Below are positions 44,306 to 53,588 of a stretch of DNA of 62,630 nucleotides, in pieces. Under the pieces are notes generated by a model that did not search any database, was not told where the DNA came from, and was given only the letters and a program-made list of their open reading frames with translations. The position numbers and the translations under genes were made by a program. Source of the DNA: Clostridia bacterium (GTDB taxonomy: Bacteria > Bacillota > Clostridia > Monoglobales > Monoglobaceae); contig JAFQIA010000012.1 of NCBI GenBank assembly GCA_017397725.1, positions 1-62,630 of the forward strand. Direction: 5' to 3'. How positions within the stretch are numbered: position 1 is the first letter of the stretch; each line of letters begins with the position of its first letter.

Positions 44306-44842
44306 ATGAGACTGGAAGAAAGATATACAAAAGAAATCAAAGACGCTCTGATGAAGAAGTATGAATACAAAAGTGTAATGCAGATTCCGAAGCTTGAAAA
44401 AGTGGTTATCAATATGGGCGTTGGTGATGCAAGAGAGAATTCCAAAGCCGTTGAGAGTGCTGCCAATGACCTGGGCTTGATTACCGGTCAGAAAGCGGTT
44501 ATCACCAAGGCGCGGAAATCCGTTGCGACATTCAAAGTAAGAGAAGGTATGAACATCGGCTGCAAGGTTACCTTGAGAGGCGCAAAGATGTATGAGTTCG
44601 TTGATCGTTTGTTCAACGCAGCGTTGCCCCGCGTTCGTGACTTCAGAGGTATCAACCCCAATTCCTTTGACGGAAGAGGAAACTACGCTCTGGGTATCAA
44701 GGAACAGCTGATCTTCCCTGAAATAGATTACGACAAGATTGACAAGATTCGTGGTATGGACATCATCTTCGTAACGACTGCACAGACAGATGAAGAAGCA
44801 CGCGAACTTCTGACTCTGATGGGTGCTCCGTTCACGAGATAA
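44306..44842 (+). CDS. rplE: 50S ribosomal protein L5
   Basis: 178 aa; [19 protein letters not shown] and [20 protein letters not shown]. Binds 5S rRNA in the central protuberance. AAAGGAGG upstream. Confidence 0.98.
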   Translation: MRLEERYTKEIKDALMKKYEYKSVMQIPKLEKVVINMGVGDARENSKAVESAANDLGLITGQKAVITKARKSVATFKVREGMNIGCKVTLRGAKMYEFVDRLFNAALPRVRDFRGINPNSFDGRGNYALGIKEQLIFPEIDYDKIDKIRGMDIIFVTTAQTDEEARELLTLMGAPFTR

Positions 44843-44868
44843 TTACCGAATAAGAAGGAGGAAATCTC

Positions 44869-45054
44869 ATGGCTAAAAAGTCTATGATTGTAAAGCAGCA
44901 GAGAAAGCAAAAATACTCTACCCGCGAATACAACAGATGCAAGATTTGCGGTAGACCCCACGCATACCTTCGTAAGTTCGGTATTTGCAGAATTTGCTTC
45001 CGTGAGCTTGCTTACAAAGGCCAGATTCCGGGCGTAAAGAAAGCGTCCTGGTAA
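44869..45054 (+). CDS. rpsN: 30S ribosomal protein S14, zinc type
   Basis: 61 aa with [20 protein letters not shown], the C-x2-C-x12-C-x2-C zinc ribbon of the short S14 form. The following 130-nt spacer contains three small hairpins (CCGGC/GCCGG, TCGGC/GCCGA, GGCTG/CAGCC) ahead of rpsH. Confidence 0.98.
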   Translation: MAKKSMIVKQQRKQKYSTREYNRCKICGRPHAYLRKFGICRICFRELAYKGQIPGVKKASW

Positions 45055-45184
45055 GCCGGCGAAGTGCCGGATTCGGCGTCAGCCGAGCAAAGTTGATTGA
45101 TGAAACAAGAGGACAGGTGGCTGCATGAAAATGCACGGACAGCCAAACCGGTCTCAAGATTCCGACAAAAAGGAGGTTAGAATT

Positions 45185-45583
45185 ATGCATATTACTGATC
45201 CTATTGCAGATATGCTTACAAGAATCAGAAACGCCAACAACGCCAGACACACCAGCGTGGATATCCCTGCTTCCAATATGAAGAAGGCGATTGCAAAAAT
45301 CCTGTTGGATGAAGGCTATGTAAAAGATGTAGAATACATCGAAGACAACATTCAAGGCGTTATTCGTATCACCTTGAAGTATGGTGAAAACAAGCAGAAG
45401 GTCCTCACCGGTCTGAAGAGAGTTTCCAAGCCCGGTCTGCGTTCCTACGCTGCAAAAGATGAGCTTCCCAGAGTTCTCAAAGGTCTGGGTATCGCAATCA
45501 TCTCTACGTCCAAGGGCGTAATGACAGACAAGGAGGCACGCCGTCAGAATGTTGGCGGTGAAGTGCTGGCGTTTATTTGGTAA
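45185..45583 (+). CDS. rpsH: 30S ribosomal protein S8
   Basis: 132 aa from [17 protein letters not shown]; ends [15 protein letters not shown]. Central 16S-binding protein and, in E. coli, the translational repressor of the spc operon. AAAGGAGG precedes the ATG at 45185; an ATG at 45125 has no such site. Confidence 0.97.
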   Translation: MHITDPIADMLTRIRNANNARHTSVDIPASNMKKAIAKILLDEGYVKDVEYIEDNIQGVIRITLKYGENKQKVLTGLKRVSKPGLRSYAAKDELPRVLKGLGIAIISTSKGVMTDKEARRQNVGGEVLAFIW

Positions 45584-45600
45584 GAAAGGAGGAGAATTCA

Positions 45601-46146
45601 TTGTCTCGTATTGGAAAGATGCCGATTACGATTCCCGCAGGGGTTACCGTTACCATCGGCGCAAACAATGAAGTTACCGTAAAAGGTCCCAAGGGCGAGC
45701 TGGTTCAGAAGCTGCCTGCGGATATGATACTGGATCTCAATGGCGACGTGCTGGAAGTAAAGCGCCCGTCTGAAATTAAAGAACACAAGTCTATGCACGG
45801 TTTGACCCGTACCCTGATTGCAAACATGGTAGTGGGCGTAACCGAAGGCTTTAAGAAAGAGCTGCAGATCAACGGTGTTGGTTACAGAGCAGCAAAACAA
45901 GGTAACAAGCTGGTTATGAACCTTGGTTATTCTCATCAGGTTGAAATGGAAGACCCGGAGGGCATCACCGTTGAGGTTCCCCAACCCAACCAGATTATTA
46001 TCTCCGGTGCTGATAAGCAGAAGGTAGGACAGTTCGCAGCGAATGTGCGTGAGAAGCGTCCGCCTGAGCCTTATAAGGGCAAGGGCATCAAGTATATTGA
46101 TGAGCATATCAGACGTAAGGAAGGTAAGGCCGGTTCTAAGAAGTAA
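45601..46146 (+). CDS. rplF: 50S ribosomal protein L6
   Basis: 181 aa starting at TTG (product [15 protein letters not shown]); AAAGGAGGAG is 8 nt upstream and homologues begin with the same residues, so the in-frame ATG at 45577 is rejected. C-terminal [20 protein letters not shown] is the family end. Confidence 0.97.
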   Translation: MSRIGKMPITIPAGVTVTIGANNEVTVKGPKGELVQKLPADMILDLNGDVLEVKRPSEIKEHKSMHGLTRTLIANMVVGVTEGFKKELQINGVGYRAAKQGNKLVMNLGYSHQVEMEDPEGITVEVPQPNQIIISGADKQKVGQFAANVREKRPPEPYKGKGIKYIDEHIRRKEGKAGSKK

Positions 46147-46171
46147 ACCGTGAAGAGAGGTGTAAAGCGTA

Positions 46172-46534
46172 ATGATTAAGAAGATTAACAGTAATGTATC
46201 AAGACTTGCAAGACACGCAAGAGTTCGTAAAAAGGTTTCCGGTACTGCTGAGTGCCCCAGACTGTGCGTGTTCAGAAGTCGTCAGAACATATACGCTCAA
46301 ATCATTGACGATATCGCAGGCAACACCCTGGTTTCCGCATCCTCTTTGGATGCTGAGCTCAAGGCAAACTACGGCGGCAACAAGGAAGCTGCAAAAGCAG
46401 TTGGCGCCCTGATTGCAAAGAAAGCGGCAGAAAAGGGTATTACCGAAGTCGTATTTGACAGAGGCGGATATGTGTATCACGGCAGAGTTCAGGAACTCGC
46501 CGAGGCAGCTCGTGAGGGCGGCCTGAAATTCTAA
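46172..46534 (+). CDS. rplR: 50S ribosomal protein L18
   Basis: 120 aa; [20 protein letters not shown] and [20 protein letters not shown]. Binds 5S rRNA beside L5. AGAGGTG upstream. Confidence 0.98.
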   Translation: MIKKINSNVSRLARHARVRKKVSGTAECPRLCVFRSRQNIYAQIIDDIAGNTLVSASSLDAELKANYGGNKEAAKAVGALIAKKAAEKGITEVVFDRGGYVYHGRVQELAEAAREGGLKF

Positions 46535-46559
46535 TCATCGAGAAAGAGGTGAAACATAA

Positions 46560-47090
46560 ATGGCAGAAAAAGGCGAAAGAACTAAGAAGCAGCCTCGTAT
46601 CGAAGCGGCTACCCTGGATATTCAGGAAAAATTAGTTCATCTTAACCGTGTTGCAAAGACCGTAAAGGGTGGTAGAACAATGCGTTTCAGCGCATTGATG
46701 GTTGTCGGCGACGGCAACGGCCATGTTGGTTACGGCATGGGCAAAGCTGCTGAAGTTCCGGATGCAATCCGTAAGGGCATTGATGCCGCAAAGAAGAATA
46801 TGATTACCGTTCCTATGGTAAACACCAGCATTCCTCACGAGATTATCGGTGAGTATGGTGCAGGTAGAGTTCTTCTTAAGCCGGCAGCACAAGGTACCGG
46901 TGTTATCGCAGGTGGTCCTGCCCGTGCGGTATTGGAAGCAGCAGGTATCAGAGATATTCGTACCAAGTGCTTGCGCAGCAACAACCCCAAGAATGTTGTT
47001 GCAGCAACCATCGAGGGTCTGGCATCTCTTAAGAGTGTGGAAGAGGTTGCACAGCTCAGAGGGAAAAAGCCGGAAGATATCCTCGGTTAA
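46560..47090 (+). CDS. rpsE: 30S ribosomal protein S5
   Basis: 176 aa; [20 protein letters not shown] and [20 protein letters not shown] (double-stranded RNA-binding fold), with the spectinomycin-loop region before it. Part of the mRNA entry channel. AGAGGTG upstream. Confidence 0.98.
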   Translation: MAEKGERTKKQPRIEAATLDIQEKLVHLNRVAKTVKGGRTMRFSALMVVGDGNGHVGYGMGKAAEVPDAIRKGIDAAKKNMITVPMVNTSIPHEIIGEYGAGRVLLKPAAQGTGVIAGGPARAVLEAAGIRDIRTKCLRSNNPKNVVAATIEGLASLKSVEEVAQLRGKKPEDILG

Positions 47091-47120
47091 TGAAATTTGT
47101 TTAGACAGGAGGGTTTATCC

Positions 47121-47300
47121 TTGGCGAATACAATTAAGGTTACACTGAAAAAAAGTACCATCGGATGCAAAAAGGATCAGATTGCAACAATTGCTGCATT
47201 GGGCTTGAAGAAAATCGGTCAGACCGTAGAGAAGAATGATGTTCCTCAGATTCGCGGTATGATTTTCAAAGTAAAGCACCTGGTGGAAGTATCCGAATAA
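47121..47300 (+). CDS. rpmD: 50S ribosomal protein L30
   Basis: 59 aa from a TTG codon (product [20 protein letters not shown]); ACAGGAGGG is at the right distance, so the earlier ATG at 47097 is rejected. Full length for the bacterial form. Confidence 0.96.
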   Translation: MANTIKVTLKKSTIGCKKDQIATIAALGLKKIGQTVEKNDVPQIRGMIFKVKHLVEVSE

Positions 47301-47377
47301 TTTGCTTTTTCTTGGAGGCTTTGAGAAAAGCTCCAAAACGACAAACAATTTTGAATTAAAAGGAGGAGGTGGACATA

Positions 47378-47818
47378 ATGAAACTCCATGAATTATCTCC
47401 CAGCGAAGGCGCGAAAAAGAAGGCATTCAGAGTGGGTAGAGGTCACGCTAGCGGTAACGGCAAGACCAGTGGCAAAGGTCACAAAGGTCAGAACGCTCGT
47501 AGCGGCGGTGGTGTTCGTCCCGGCTTTGAAGGTGGACAGATGCCCATTTACAGAAGACTTCCCAAACGCGGCTTCACCAATATCTTTGCAAAGCAGTATG
47601 TTTCTGTGAATGTAGAGGCGTTGAATAAGTTGGAAAATGGCACTGAGGTTACTGCAGAACTTCTGAAGGAAACCGGTATCATTTCCAAGATTTGTGACGG
47701 CATCGTAATCCTGGGCCGCGGTGAGCTCAACAAGAGCCTGACCGTAAAGGCTAAGAGATTCAGTAAGAGCGCAGAAGAAAAGATTACGGCCGCAGGCGGA
47801 AAGGCAGAGGTGGTATAA
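47378..47818 (+). CDS. rplO: 50S ribosomal protein L15
   Basis: 146 aa from [20 protein letters not shown], with the Gly/Lys/Arg-rich N-terminal extension into 23S rRNA ([20 protein letters not shown]). AAAGGAGGAGG upstream. secY starts 1 nt after its stop. Confidence 0.98.
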   Translation: MKLHELSPSEGAKKKAFRVGRGHASGNGKTSGKGHKGQNARSGGGVRPGFEGGQMPIYRRLPKRGFTNIFAKQYVSVNVEALNKLENGTEVTAELLKETGIISKICDGIVILGRGELNKSLTVKAKRFSKSAEEKITAAGGKAEVV

Positions 47819-47819
47819 C

Positions 47820-49103
47820 ATGTTCGAAACAATCCGAAACGCGTGGAAGGTTGTCGACTTGAGAAAGAAGCTCATTTATACCTTCGTTCTGTTGCTGATT
47901 TTCCGTTTGGGTTCCTGCATCCCGGTTCCGCTTCTGGATCCGGCGCAGATGAAAGCATTGTTTACCGGTACCGAGAATTCCATGTTTGGATTTCTTGATT
48001 TGATGTCCGGTGGTGCGTTCCAGAACGCAACCATTTTTGCGATGAGCATTACCCCGTACATCAACTCGTCCATTATTATGCAGCTTCTTTGTGTAGCGAT
48101 TCCTGCTTTGGAACGTCTGCAGAAAGAGGGTGAAGAGGGCAGAAAGAAGATTGGCCAGATGATGCGTTACGGAACGGTTGTTCTGGCGCTGATTCAGGCG
48201 ATTGGTCTTTACTTCCTGCTCAAGTCCTTTGGTGCAGTCAGCAACCCCGGCTTTATGAGTGCAGTGGTTATCGTCAGCACCTTCACCGCAGGAACCGCGT
48301 TCCTGATGTGGTTGGGTGAGCAGATCACCGAAAAGGGCGTGGGTAACGGTATCTCTTTGATTATCTTTGCAGGTATCGTATCCAGCCTTCCCGGTATGGC
48401 AAAGACTCTGGTGGAATACGTTTCCATCGGCAGTCTGGGTTGGATTGGCGCATTGCTGATTGTTGTTCTGATGCTGGTTGTGATCGGCGTTGTTGTTGCA
48501 ATGAATGAAGCAGAGCGTCGGATTCCGGTACAGTACGCAAAGCGGATGGTAGGCAGAAAGATGTACGGCGGACAGAGCACCCATATTCCGATCAAGGTTT
48601 CCGGTGCAGGCGTTATCCCGATCATCTTTGCAATGTCTATTATGTCGTTCCCCGGCACCATTGCAAGTTTCTTTGGTGTACAGGCAGGCGACTCCGGCTT
48701 CTGGGGCGGATTCTTAAAGGTATTCTCTCCCGATTCCTGGATCTATGCTTGCTTCTACTTCCTGCTGATTCTCTTCTTCACCTATTTCTATACGGCAATT
48801 CAGTTCAATCCGATTGAAATGTCCAACAATATGAAGAAGAACGGCGGATTCATTCCCGGCATTCGTCCCGGCCGCTCTACCTCGGACTACATCTCCAAGG
48901 TATTGTCCAGAGTGACTCTGGCGGGCGCAGTATTCCTTGGCGTAATCGCAGTTCTCCCGATCTTTATGAATCTGGGACTGAAGATTTCCAACCTGGCAAT
49001 CGGTGGTACATCCATCCTGATCGTTGTCAGCGTTGCGCTGGAAACTGTCAAAGACCTGGAATCTCAGATGCTAATGCGTCACTACAAGGGATTCTTGGAA
49101 TAA
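47820..49103 (+). CDS. secY: Preprotein translocase subunit SecY
   Basis: 427 aa, ten membrane segments, the channel of the Sec system. Signatures include TPYINSSIIMQLL (second segment) and the cytoplasmic loop INEAERR-like VAMNEAERRIPVQYAKRMVG. The C-terminal RHYKGFLE is typical. Confidence 0.98.
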   Translation: MFETIRNAWKVVDLRKKLIYTFVLLLIFRLGSCIPVPLLDPAQMKALFTGTENSMFGFLDLMSGGAFQNATIFAMSITPYINSSIIMQLLCVAIPALERLQKEGEEGRKKIGQMMRYGTVVLALIQAIGLYFLLKSFGAVSNPGFMSAVVIVSTFTAGTAFLMWLGEQITEKGVGNGISLIIFAGIVSSLPGMAKTLVEYVSIGSLGWIGALLIVVLMLVVIGVVVAMNEAERRIPVQYAKRMVGRKMYGGQSTHIPIKVSGAGVIPIIFAMSIMSFPGTIASFFGVQAGDSGFWGGFLKVFSPDSWIYACFYFLLILFFTYFYTAIQFNPIEMSNNMKKNGGFIPGIRPGRSTSDYISKVLSRVTLAGAVFLGVIAVLPIFMNLGLKISNLAIGGTSILIVVSVALETVKDLESQMLMRHYKGFLE

Positions 49104-49119
49104 AATCAAATATGACGCA

Positions 49120-49250
49120 CAGGTTTGTGCGACTTACGAGAGAGCAGAAACCGAGAAAGCAAACAAGCCGACGGATTCTGCTCTTCTCTGTTTGTTCTGT
49201 CGGTTAGTTCCGGCAAAAAGGGGAATACTCCTCAATGAGAACACATAATA
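49120..49250 (+). promoter_or_regulatory. secY-adk spacer with mutually exclusive hairpins
   Basis: AGAGCAGAA (49141-49149) pairs with TTCTGCTCT (49176-49184), while CCGAC inside that loop (49168-49172) can pair with GTCGG (about 49199-49203). The two pairings form a pseudoknot or alternate. No T-run follows, so it is not a plain terminator. Function unknown. Confidence 0.35.
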
Positions 49251-49287
49251 TTTTGTGAAGTGTTTGGAACGGGAAGGATATGAAATC

Positions 49288-49920
49288 ATGAGAATTATTT
49301 TATTAGCAGCTCCCGGTGCGGGCAAAGGCACCCAGGCAGAAAAATTAAGTGAACATTTTGGGATTCCCACCATTTCTACCGGCTCTATTTTAAGACGTAA
49401 CATCCAAGAGGGTACCGAGCTGGGGAAATTGGCGAAGAAATACATTGACGGCGGGAACCTGATTCCTGATGAGGTAATGATTCAGGTGATGCAGGACAGA
49501 CTTTCCCAGCCGGACTGTGAAAAGGGCTTTATCCTTGACGGATTCCCCCGCACTTTGCCTCAGGCAGAGGCACTCAGCGCATCGGATATCGATGTGGACG
49601 TGGTGTTGAACCTTGAGGTTCCTGAGGAAAAGATTATCGAGCGTCTTTCCGGCAGAGTGGAGTGCAGCAAATGCGGTGCAACCTATCATATTGTGCATAA
49701 CAAGCCGGAAAAGGATGGCGTTTGCGATAAGTGCGGCGGCGGCTTGGTTACCCGTGTGGATGACCAACCCGAAACCATCAAGAGCCGTTTAGACATTTAC
49801 CATACCCAGACAGAACCGTTGCTTGCTTATTATCAAGAAAAGCAGATGCTTCGTACCGTAGAGGGGAAAGAGGAGATTGCCGAAACCACCGCTGCGGTCC
49901 TGAATGCATTGGAGGACTAA
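49288..49920 (+). CDS. adk: Adenylate kinase, zinc-LID type
   Basis: 210 aa; interconverts AMP plus ATP with two ADP. P-loop LLAAPGAGKGTQAEKL, long LID with CSKCGATYH and CDKCGG (four Cys, structural zinc), and the AMP-site DGFPRTLPQAEAL. The ATG at 49288 has GGAAGGA upstream; an in-frame start at 49255 does not. Confidence 0.97.
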   Translation: MRIILLAAPGAGKGTQAEKLSEHFGIPTISTGSILRRNIQEGTELGKLAKKYIDGGNLIPDEVMIQVMQDRLSQPDCEKGFILDGFPRTLPQAEALSASDIDVDVVLNLEVPEEKIIERLSGRVECSKCGATYHIVHNKPEKDGVCDKCGGGLVTRVDDQPETIKSRLDIYHTQTEPLLAYYQEKQMLRTVEGKEEIAETTAAVLNALED

Positions 49921-49921
49921 T

Positions 49922-50683
49922 ATGGTTACCATCAAGTCTAAGGCAGAAATCGAAAAAATGAAGATGGCGGGCAAGGTGACCTTTGGCGCACTGAAGGCGG
50001 TCAAGGCAGCAATCAGGCCCGGCGTTACCACCTTGGAACTGGACAAGGTTGCCGAAACCTACATCCGTGCCCAAGGCTGCACACCGGCGTTTAAGGGCTA
50101 TGGCGGATTCCCCGGCAGCATTTGTGCCAGCGTCAACAATGAGATCATCCACGGCATCCCCGACAAGCGGGTGCTTCAGGAGGGTGACATCATCAGCGTG
50201 GACGTGGGTGCGTGCTATCAGGGCTACCACGGCGATGCTTGCCGTACCTTTGGCGTGGGCAAAATTTTTGAAGAGGCAGCACGGTTGATTCAGGTTACCC
50301 GGGAAAGCTTTTTCAAGGGTATCGAGTTTGCCAAAGAGGGGTATCGGATTTCAGATATCTCCCGTGCAGTACAGGACTATGTAGAGGCAAACGGGTTTTC
50401 CGTTTTGCGGGATTATTGCGGTCACGGCATCGGAATGGAGATGCACGAGGATCCGGAGATTCCTAACTATGTTTCTCTCTCCCGTGGCATTCGGATTCGT
50501 TCCGGCATGTGTCTGGCGATTGAACCCATGGTTTGTCAAGGCGATCATCCCTATTATGTGGAAGAGAATGACTGGACCGTCTGCACCTGTGACGGCAAGC
50601 TTTCTGCCCATTATGAAAACAGTGTACTGGTCACAGACGGAGAACCCTTTCTTTTGACCCTCCCTGAGGAGTTGGACATATGA
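49922..50683 (+). CDS. map: Type I methionine aminopeptidase
   Basis: 253 aa; removes the initiator methionine. Metal ligands are seen in SVDVGACYQGYHGDACRTFG (two Asp), GHGIGMEMHEDPEIPNY (His) and IEPMV (Glu). GGAGG lies at the end of adk. The next gene overlaps its stop by 4 nt. Confidence 0.97.
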   Translation: MVTIKSKAEIEKMKMAGKVTFGALKAVKAAIRPGVTTLELDKVAETYIRAQGCTPAFKGYGGFPGSICASVNNEIIHGIPDKRVLQEGDIISVDVGACYQGYHGDACRTFGVGKIFEEAARLIQVTRESFFKGIEFAKEGYRISDISRAVQDYVEANGFSVLRDYCGHGIGMEMHEDPEIPNYVSLSRGIRIRSGMCLAIEPMVCQGDHPYYVEENDWTVCTCDGKLSAHYENSVLVTDGEPFLLTLPEELDI

Positions 50684-50976
50684 AAGAGGAAATCCGTATC
50701 GGGGAACTGGTGCAATCTCTTGCGGGGCACGATCAAGGGGAATTCTTCCTTGTGATTCGCAGAGAGGGCGAGTTTCTGTACTTAGCCGACGGGAAGCGGC
50801 GAAAAACCACTTCCTGCAAAAAGAAGAAAGAAAAACATCTCTTAGGTTTGGGAAAAATCTGCCCTTGGGTGGAATCCCAACCGGAAAGAGTGAATAATAC
50901 TTCGGTCCGGCGTGCGCTAAAAGCATTGCGGAACGAAGAGAACGATACCAATGCTATGACGGAGGAGGTGAAATGA
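50680..50976 (+). CDS. KOW-domain RNA-binding protein
   Basis: 98 aa. An N-terminal KOW/L14e-like segment ([20 protein letters not shown] then ADGKRRKTT) is followed by a basic stretch [10 protein letters not shown] and an acidic tail. Such a gene is common between map and infA in Clostridia; function is not established, probably ribosome or translation linked. Overlaps map by 4 nt. Confidence 0.85.
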   Translation: MKEEIRIGELVQSLAGHDQGEFFLVIRREGEFLYLADGKRRKTTSCKKKKEKHLLGLGKICPWVESQPERVNNTSVRRALKALRNEENDTNAMTEEVK

Positions 50977-50977
50977 T

Positions 50978-51196
50978 ATGGCAAAAGAAGATGTTTTGGA
51001 AGTAGAAGGTACTGTCTTGGAAGCACTTCCCAATGCAATGTTTAAGGTAGAACTGGAGAACGGACATCAGATTCTGGCACATATTTCCGGCAAGCTGCGG
51101 ATGCACTTCATCCGTATCCTTCCGGGGGACAAGGTAACAGTAGAGATTTCTCCCTATGACCTGACCAAGGGAAGAATCACCTGGAGAGCAAAATAA
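50978..51196 (+). CDS. infA: Translation initiation factor IF-1
   Basis: 72 aa, OB fold: [20 protein letters not shown], then [20 protein letters not shown]. Occupies the 30S A site at initiation. GGAGGTG upstream. Followed directly by a terminator. Confidence 0.98.
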   Translation: MAKEDVLEVEGTVLEALPNAMFKVELENGHQILAHISGKLRMHFIRILPGDKVTVEISPYDLTKGRITWRAK

Positions 51197-51208
51197 GAAT
51201 GACAGAAC

Positions 51209-51233
51209 AAAATCGGCTTTGCGCCGATTTTTG
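51209..51233 (+). terminator. Terminator after infA
   Basis: AAAATCGGC / GCCGATTTT with TTTTTG. It divides the spc part from capA and rpmJ, which is unusual because most Clostridia read straight into rpmJ. Confidence 0.82.
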
Positions 51234-51260
51234 TTCGCTTTAGGGGAAAAGAGGGAGTTT

Positions 51261-52307
51261 ATGAAAAGAGCAAAGATACTGATGGGAGCAGTTTTGCTCT
51301 GTCTCTGCCTTGCCGGCTGTGGAGAACCGGAGACGATTCCGGTATCTGTGGATGAACCGCTGCCCGATAGCCAGACGGTGGTGATTACCTGTGCGGGAGA
51401 TTGTACTCTTGGCACCGATGCAGCATTTGGCGGCATCACCCTGCCCAAAGAGCTGGAATTACAGGGCGGGGATTATTCCTATTTTCTGCGCAATGTGCTG
51501 CCCTACTTTGCCGGTGATGATTTGACCATGGTCAATTTGGAGGGAACCCTCACCGACCGAGGAGTGCGGCTTGACAAAACCTATGCCTTTCGGGGCGCAC
51601 CGGACTATACCCAAATCCTGACCCAAGGCTCGGTGGAGGCGGTGACCCTTGCCAATAACCATAGTCTGGATTATGGGGATGTGAGTATGCAGGATACCAA
51701 AAGGTATCTGGATGAGGCGGGTATCCATTGGGTCGAGGGACTACATACCAAGGTGGCAACCTTTTCCGATGTGAAGGTGGGTATGGTGGGGCTGAATGCC
51801 CTGAGCTCTGCCGCAGCCAATCAGCTTCCCAAGGCAATGGCGCAGGTGAAGGATGCAGGCGCAGAGTTAATTCTGGTTCAGTTCCATTGGGGCATCGAGG
51901 GAGAACATTATCCCACGCAGGGGCAGATTGCCCTTGCCCATCAGGCGGTGGATTTGGGCGCGGACTTGGTGATTGGCCACCATCCTCATGTGCTGCAAGG
52001 CTTGGAACAATATAAAGGAAGAATGATTGTGTATAGCCTTGGCAACTTCTGTTTCGGGGGCAACCAGAACCCCAGGGATAAGGACACCATGATTTATCGG
52101 CAGACCTTTACGCTGGGCGAAAGCGGAGTCACCGATTGGAATAATTATTGTGTGATTCCCTGTTCTATTTCCTCCACGCCGGAGCGGAACAATTATCAGC
52201 CCACACCGGTCTACGGAGAAGAGGGGCGGAGAATTAAGGAAAAAATTCAGACCTTCTCTAATCAATTAGGAGCAATCCGGATTCGTTTTCAGTCGGACAT
52301 TTATTAA
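51261..52307 (+). CDS. CapA-like lipoprotein (PGA_cap metallophosphoesterase fold)
   Basis: 348 aa. A lipobox signal peptide (GAVLLCLCLAGC, Cys at about 21) predicts membrane anchoring. The CapA domain follows: ITCAGDCTLGTD (metal Asp), MVNLEGTLTD, TLANNHSLDYG and LVIGHHPHVLQGLEQY, all typical of the poly-gamma-glutamate-synthesis CapA family of calcineurin-like phosphoesterases. No capB or capC is adjacent, so capsule synthesis is uncertain. Start at 51261 with GAGGGAG; the upstream reading overlaps the infA terminator. Its location between infA and rpmJ is unexpected. Confidence 0.9.
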   Translation: MKRAKILMGAVLLCLCLAGCGEPETIPVSVDEPLPDSQTVVITCAGDCTLGTDAAFGGITLPKELELQGGDYSYFLRNVLPYFAGDDLTMVNLEGTLTDRGVRLDKTYAFRGAPDYTQILTQGSVEAVTLANNHSLDYGDVSMQDTKRYLDEAGIHWVEGLHTKVATFSDVKVGMVGLNALSSAAANQLPKAMAQVKDAGAELILVQFHWGIEGEHYPTQGQIALAHQAVDLGADLVIGHHPHVLQGLEQYKGRMIVYSLGNFCFGGNQNPRDKDTMIYRQTFTLGESGVTDWNNYCVIPCSISSTPERNNYQPTPVYGEEGRRIKEKIQTFSNQLGAIRIRFQSDIY

Positions 52308-52345
52308 AAGGCTGCCAGTTTTTTCAAAATCTTGAGAAAAAAAGC

Positions 52346-52374
52346 TTGACAACCTTGTAAGATCGTGGTATGAT
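52346..52374 (+). promoter_or_regulatory. Promoter of the rpmJ-rplQ (alpha) part
   Basis: TTGACA, 17-nt spacer, TATGAT, 68 nt before rpmJ. With the upstream terminator, it makes this segment an independent operon. Confidence 0.85.
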
Positions 52375-52441
52375 AGGATAGTTCGCTTAATGGGTAAAAG
52401 TGTCCCTTTGGCGAAAATTACAAATTTAGGAGGTGAAGGCA

Positions 52442-52555
52442 GTGAAAGTACAACCTTCCGTAAAACCTATTTGTGAAAAGTGCAAAATTATTAAAAGAAA
52501 AGGCAGAGTTATGGTAATTTGTGAGAATCCCAAGCACAAGCAGAAGCAGGGTTAA
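52442..52555 (+). CDS. rpmJ: 50S ribosomal protein L36
   Basis: 37 aa from a GTG codon ([20 protein letters not shown]). Zinc ligands C-x2-C-x12-C-x4-H are all present, so it is the zinc-binding C+ form. AGGAGGTG lies before the GTG. Too short for a length-filtered gene search but certain. Confidence 0.97.
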   Translation: MKVQPSVKPICEKCKIIKRKGRVMVICENPKHKQKQG

Positions 52556-52571
52556 TCGCAGATACGATAAC

Positions 52572-52651
52572 GGAGCAGGGTCAGGCTTAGTACCCACAAA
52601 TTTCTTTAAGCCGATGCCGTATCATCACAGATGCGGGTGAAATTCTGCTCC
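52572..52651 (+). promoter_or_regulatory. Candidate three-way-junction leader upstream of rpsM
   Basis: Closing stem GGAGCAG/CTGCTCC (52572-52578 with 52645-52651) encloses GGCTTA/TAAGCC (52584-52612) and CCGTATC/GATGCGG (52617-52636, one G-T pair). The rpsM ribosome site GGAGGTG lies 20 nt 3'. In E. coli, S4 represses the alpha operon by binding a pseudoknot just ahead of rpsM; this may be an analogous site. I know of no described Clostridia structure of this shape. Confidence 0.45.
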
Positions 52652-52685
52652 ACTGTTTTTCAAAAATCAATGGAGGTGAAATTTT

Positions 52686-53051
52686 ATGGCACGTATTGCA
52701 GGCGTAGATTTGCCCAATGACAAAAGAGTTGAGATTGGTCTTACCTATATCTTCGGCATTGGTCTTTCTACTTCCAAGAAGATTCTGGCAGCTACCGGCA
52801 TCAATCCGGACACCAGAGTTAAGGACCTGACAGAAGACGAGGTTTCCAAGCTGAGAGCGGAGATTGACCACTACAACGTAGAGGGTGACCTGCGCAGAGA
52901 TATCGCTCTGGATATCAAACGTCTGATGGAGATTAACTGCTATCGCGGTCTCCGTCACAGAAAAGGCTTGCCGGTTCGCGGTCAGCGGTCTAAGACCAAC
53001 GCGAGAACCAGAAAAGGCCCCAAAAAGACCATCGCAAACAAGAAGAAATAA
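52686..53051 (+). CDS. rpsM: 30S ribosomal protein S13
   Basis: 121 aa; [20 protein letters not shown] and [20 protein letters not shown]. Head protein bridging to the 50S. GGAGGTG upstream. Confidence 0.98.
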   Translation: MARIAGVDLPNDKRVEIGLTYIFGIGLSTSKKILAATGINPDTRVKDLTEDEVSKLRAEIDHYNVEGDLRRDIALDIKRLMEINCYRGLRHRKGLPVRGQRSKTNARTRKGPKKTIANKKK

Positions 53052-53161
53052 GCTTGCTTCTTAAGATGGCTGTCCGTATGGGAATGCCCATACAAAAACT
53101 TTGATTTTTCTCCGTGAGAGTTCACGGCAGATATTCGTATTTTCAGGAGGTGAAAGATACA

Positions 53162-53554
53162 ATGGCAAAGGCAGTGAAAAGAACCCGTCGCCGCAGAGAG
53201 AAAAAGCACATCGAGCGCGGTGCGGCACATATTAAGTCCACTTTTAACAATACCATTGTTACCATTACAGACGTAGCCGGAAATGCTATTTCTTGGGCAT
53301 CCGCCGGCGGCCTCGGTTTCAGAGGTTCCAGAAAGAGCACTCCGTTTGCAGCGCAGATGGCAGCAGAAACTGCAGCAAAAGCAGCAATGGAGCATGGCCT
53401 CAAGTATGTCGAGGTTTATGTAAAAGGACCGGGCTCCGGTCGTGAGGCAGCAATCCGTGCTTTGCAGGTTGCAGGCCTTGAAGTAAATATGATTAAAGAC
53501 GTTACACCGATTCCTCACAACGGTTGCAGACCGCCCAAGAGAAGACGCGTGTAG
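53162..53554 (+). CDS. rpsK: 30S ribosomal protein S11
   Basis: 130 aa from [20 protein letters not shown]; ends [18 protein letters not shown]. Platform protein near the E-site mRNA. I chose the ATG at 53162 because GGAGGTG lies just upstream. Confidence 0.98.
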   Translation: MAKAVKRTRRRREKKHIERGAAHIKSTFNNTIVTITDVAGNAISWASAGGLGFRGSRKSTPFAAQMAAETAAKAAMEHGLKYVEVYVKGPGSGREAAIRALQVAGLEVNMIKDVTPIPHNGCRPPKRRRV

Positions 53555-53588
53555 TCCCCGTAGATTTTGTTAAAAGGAGGAAAAACCT

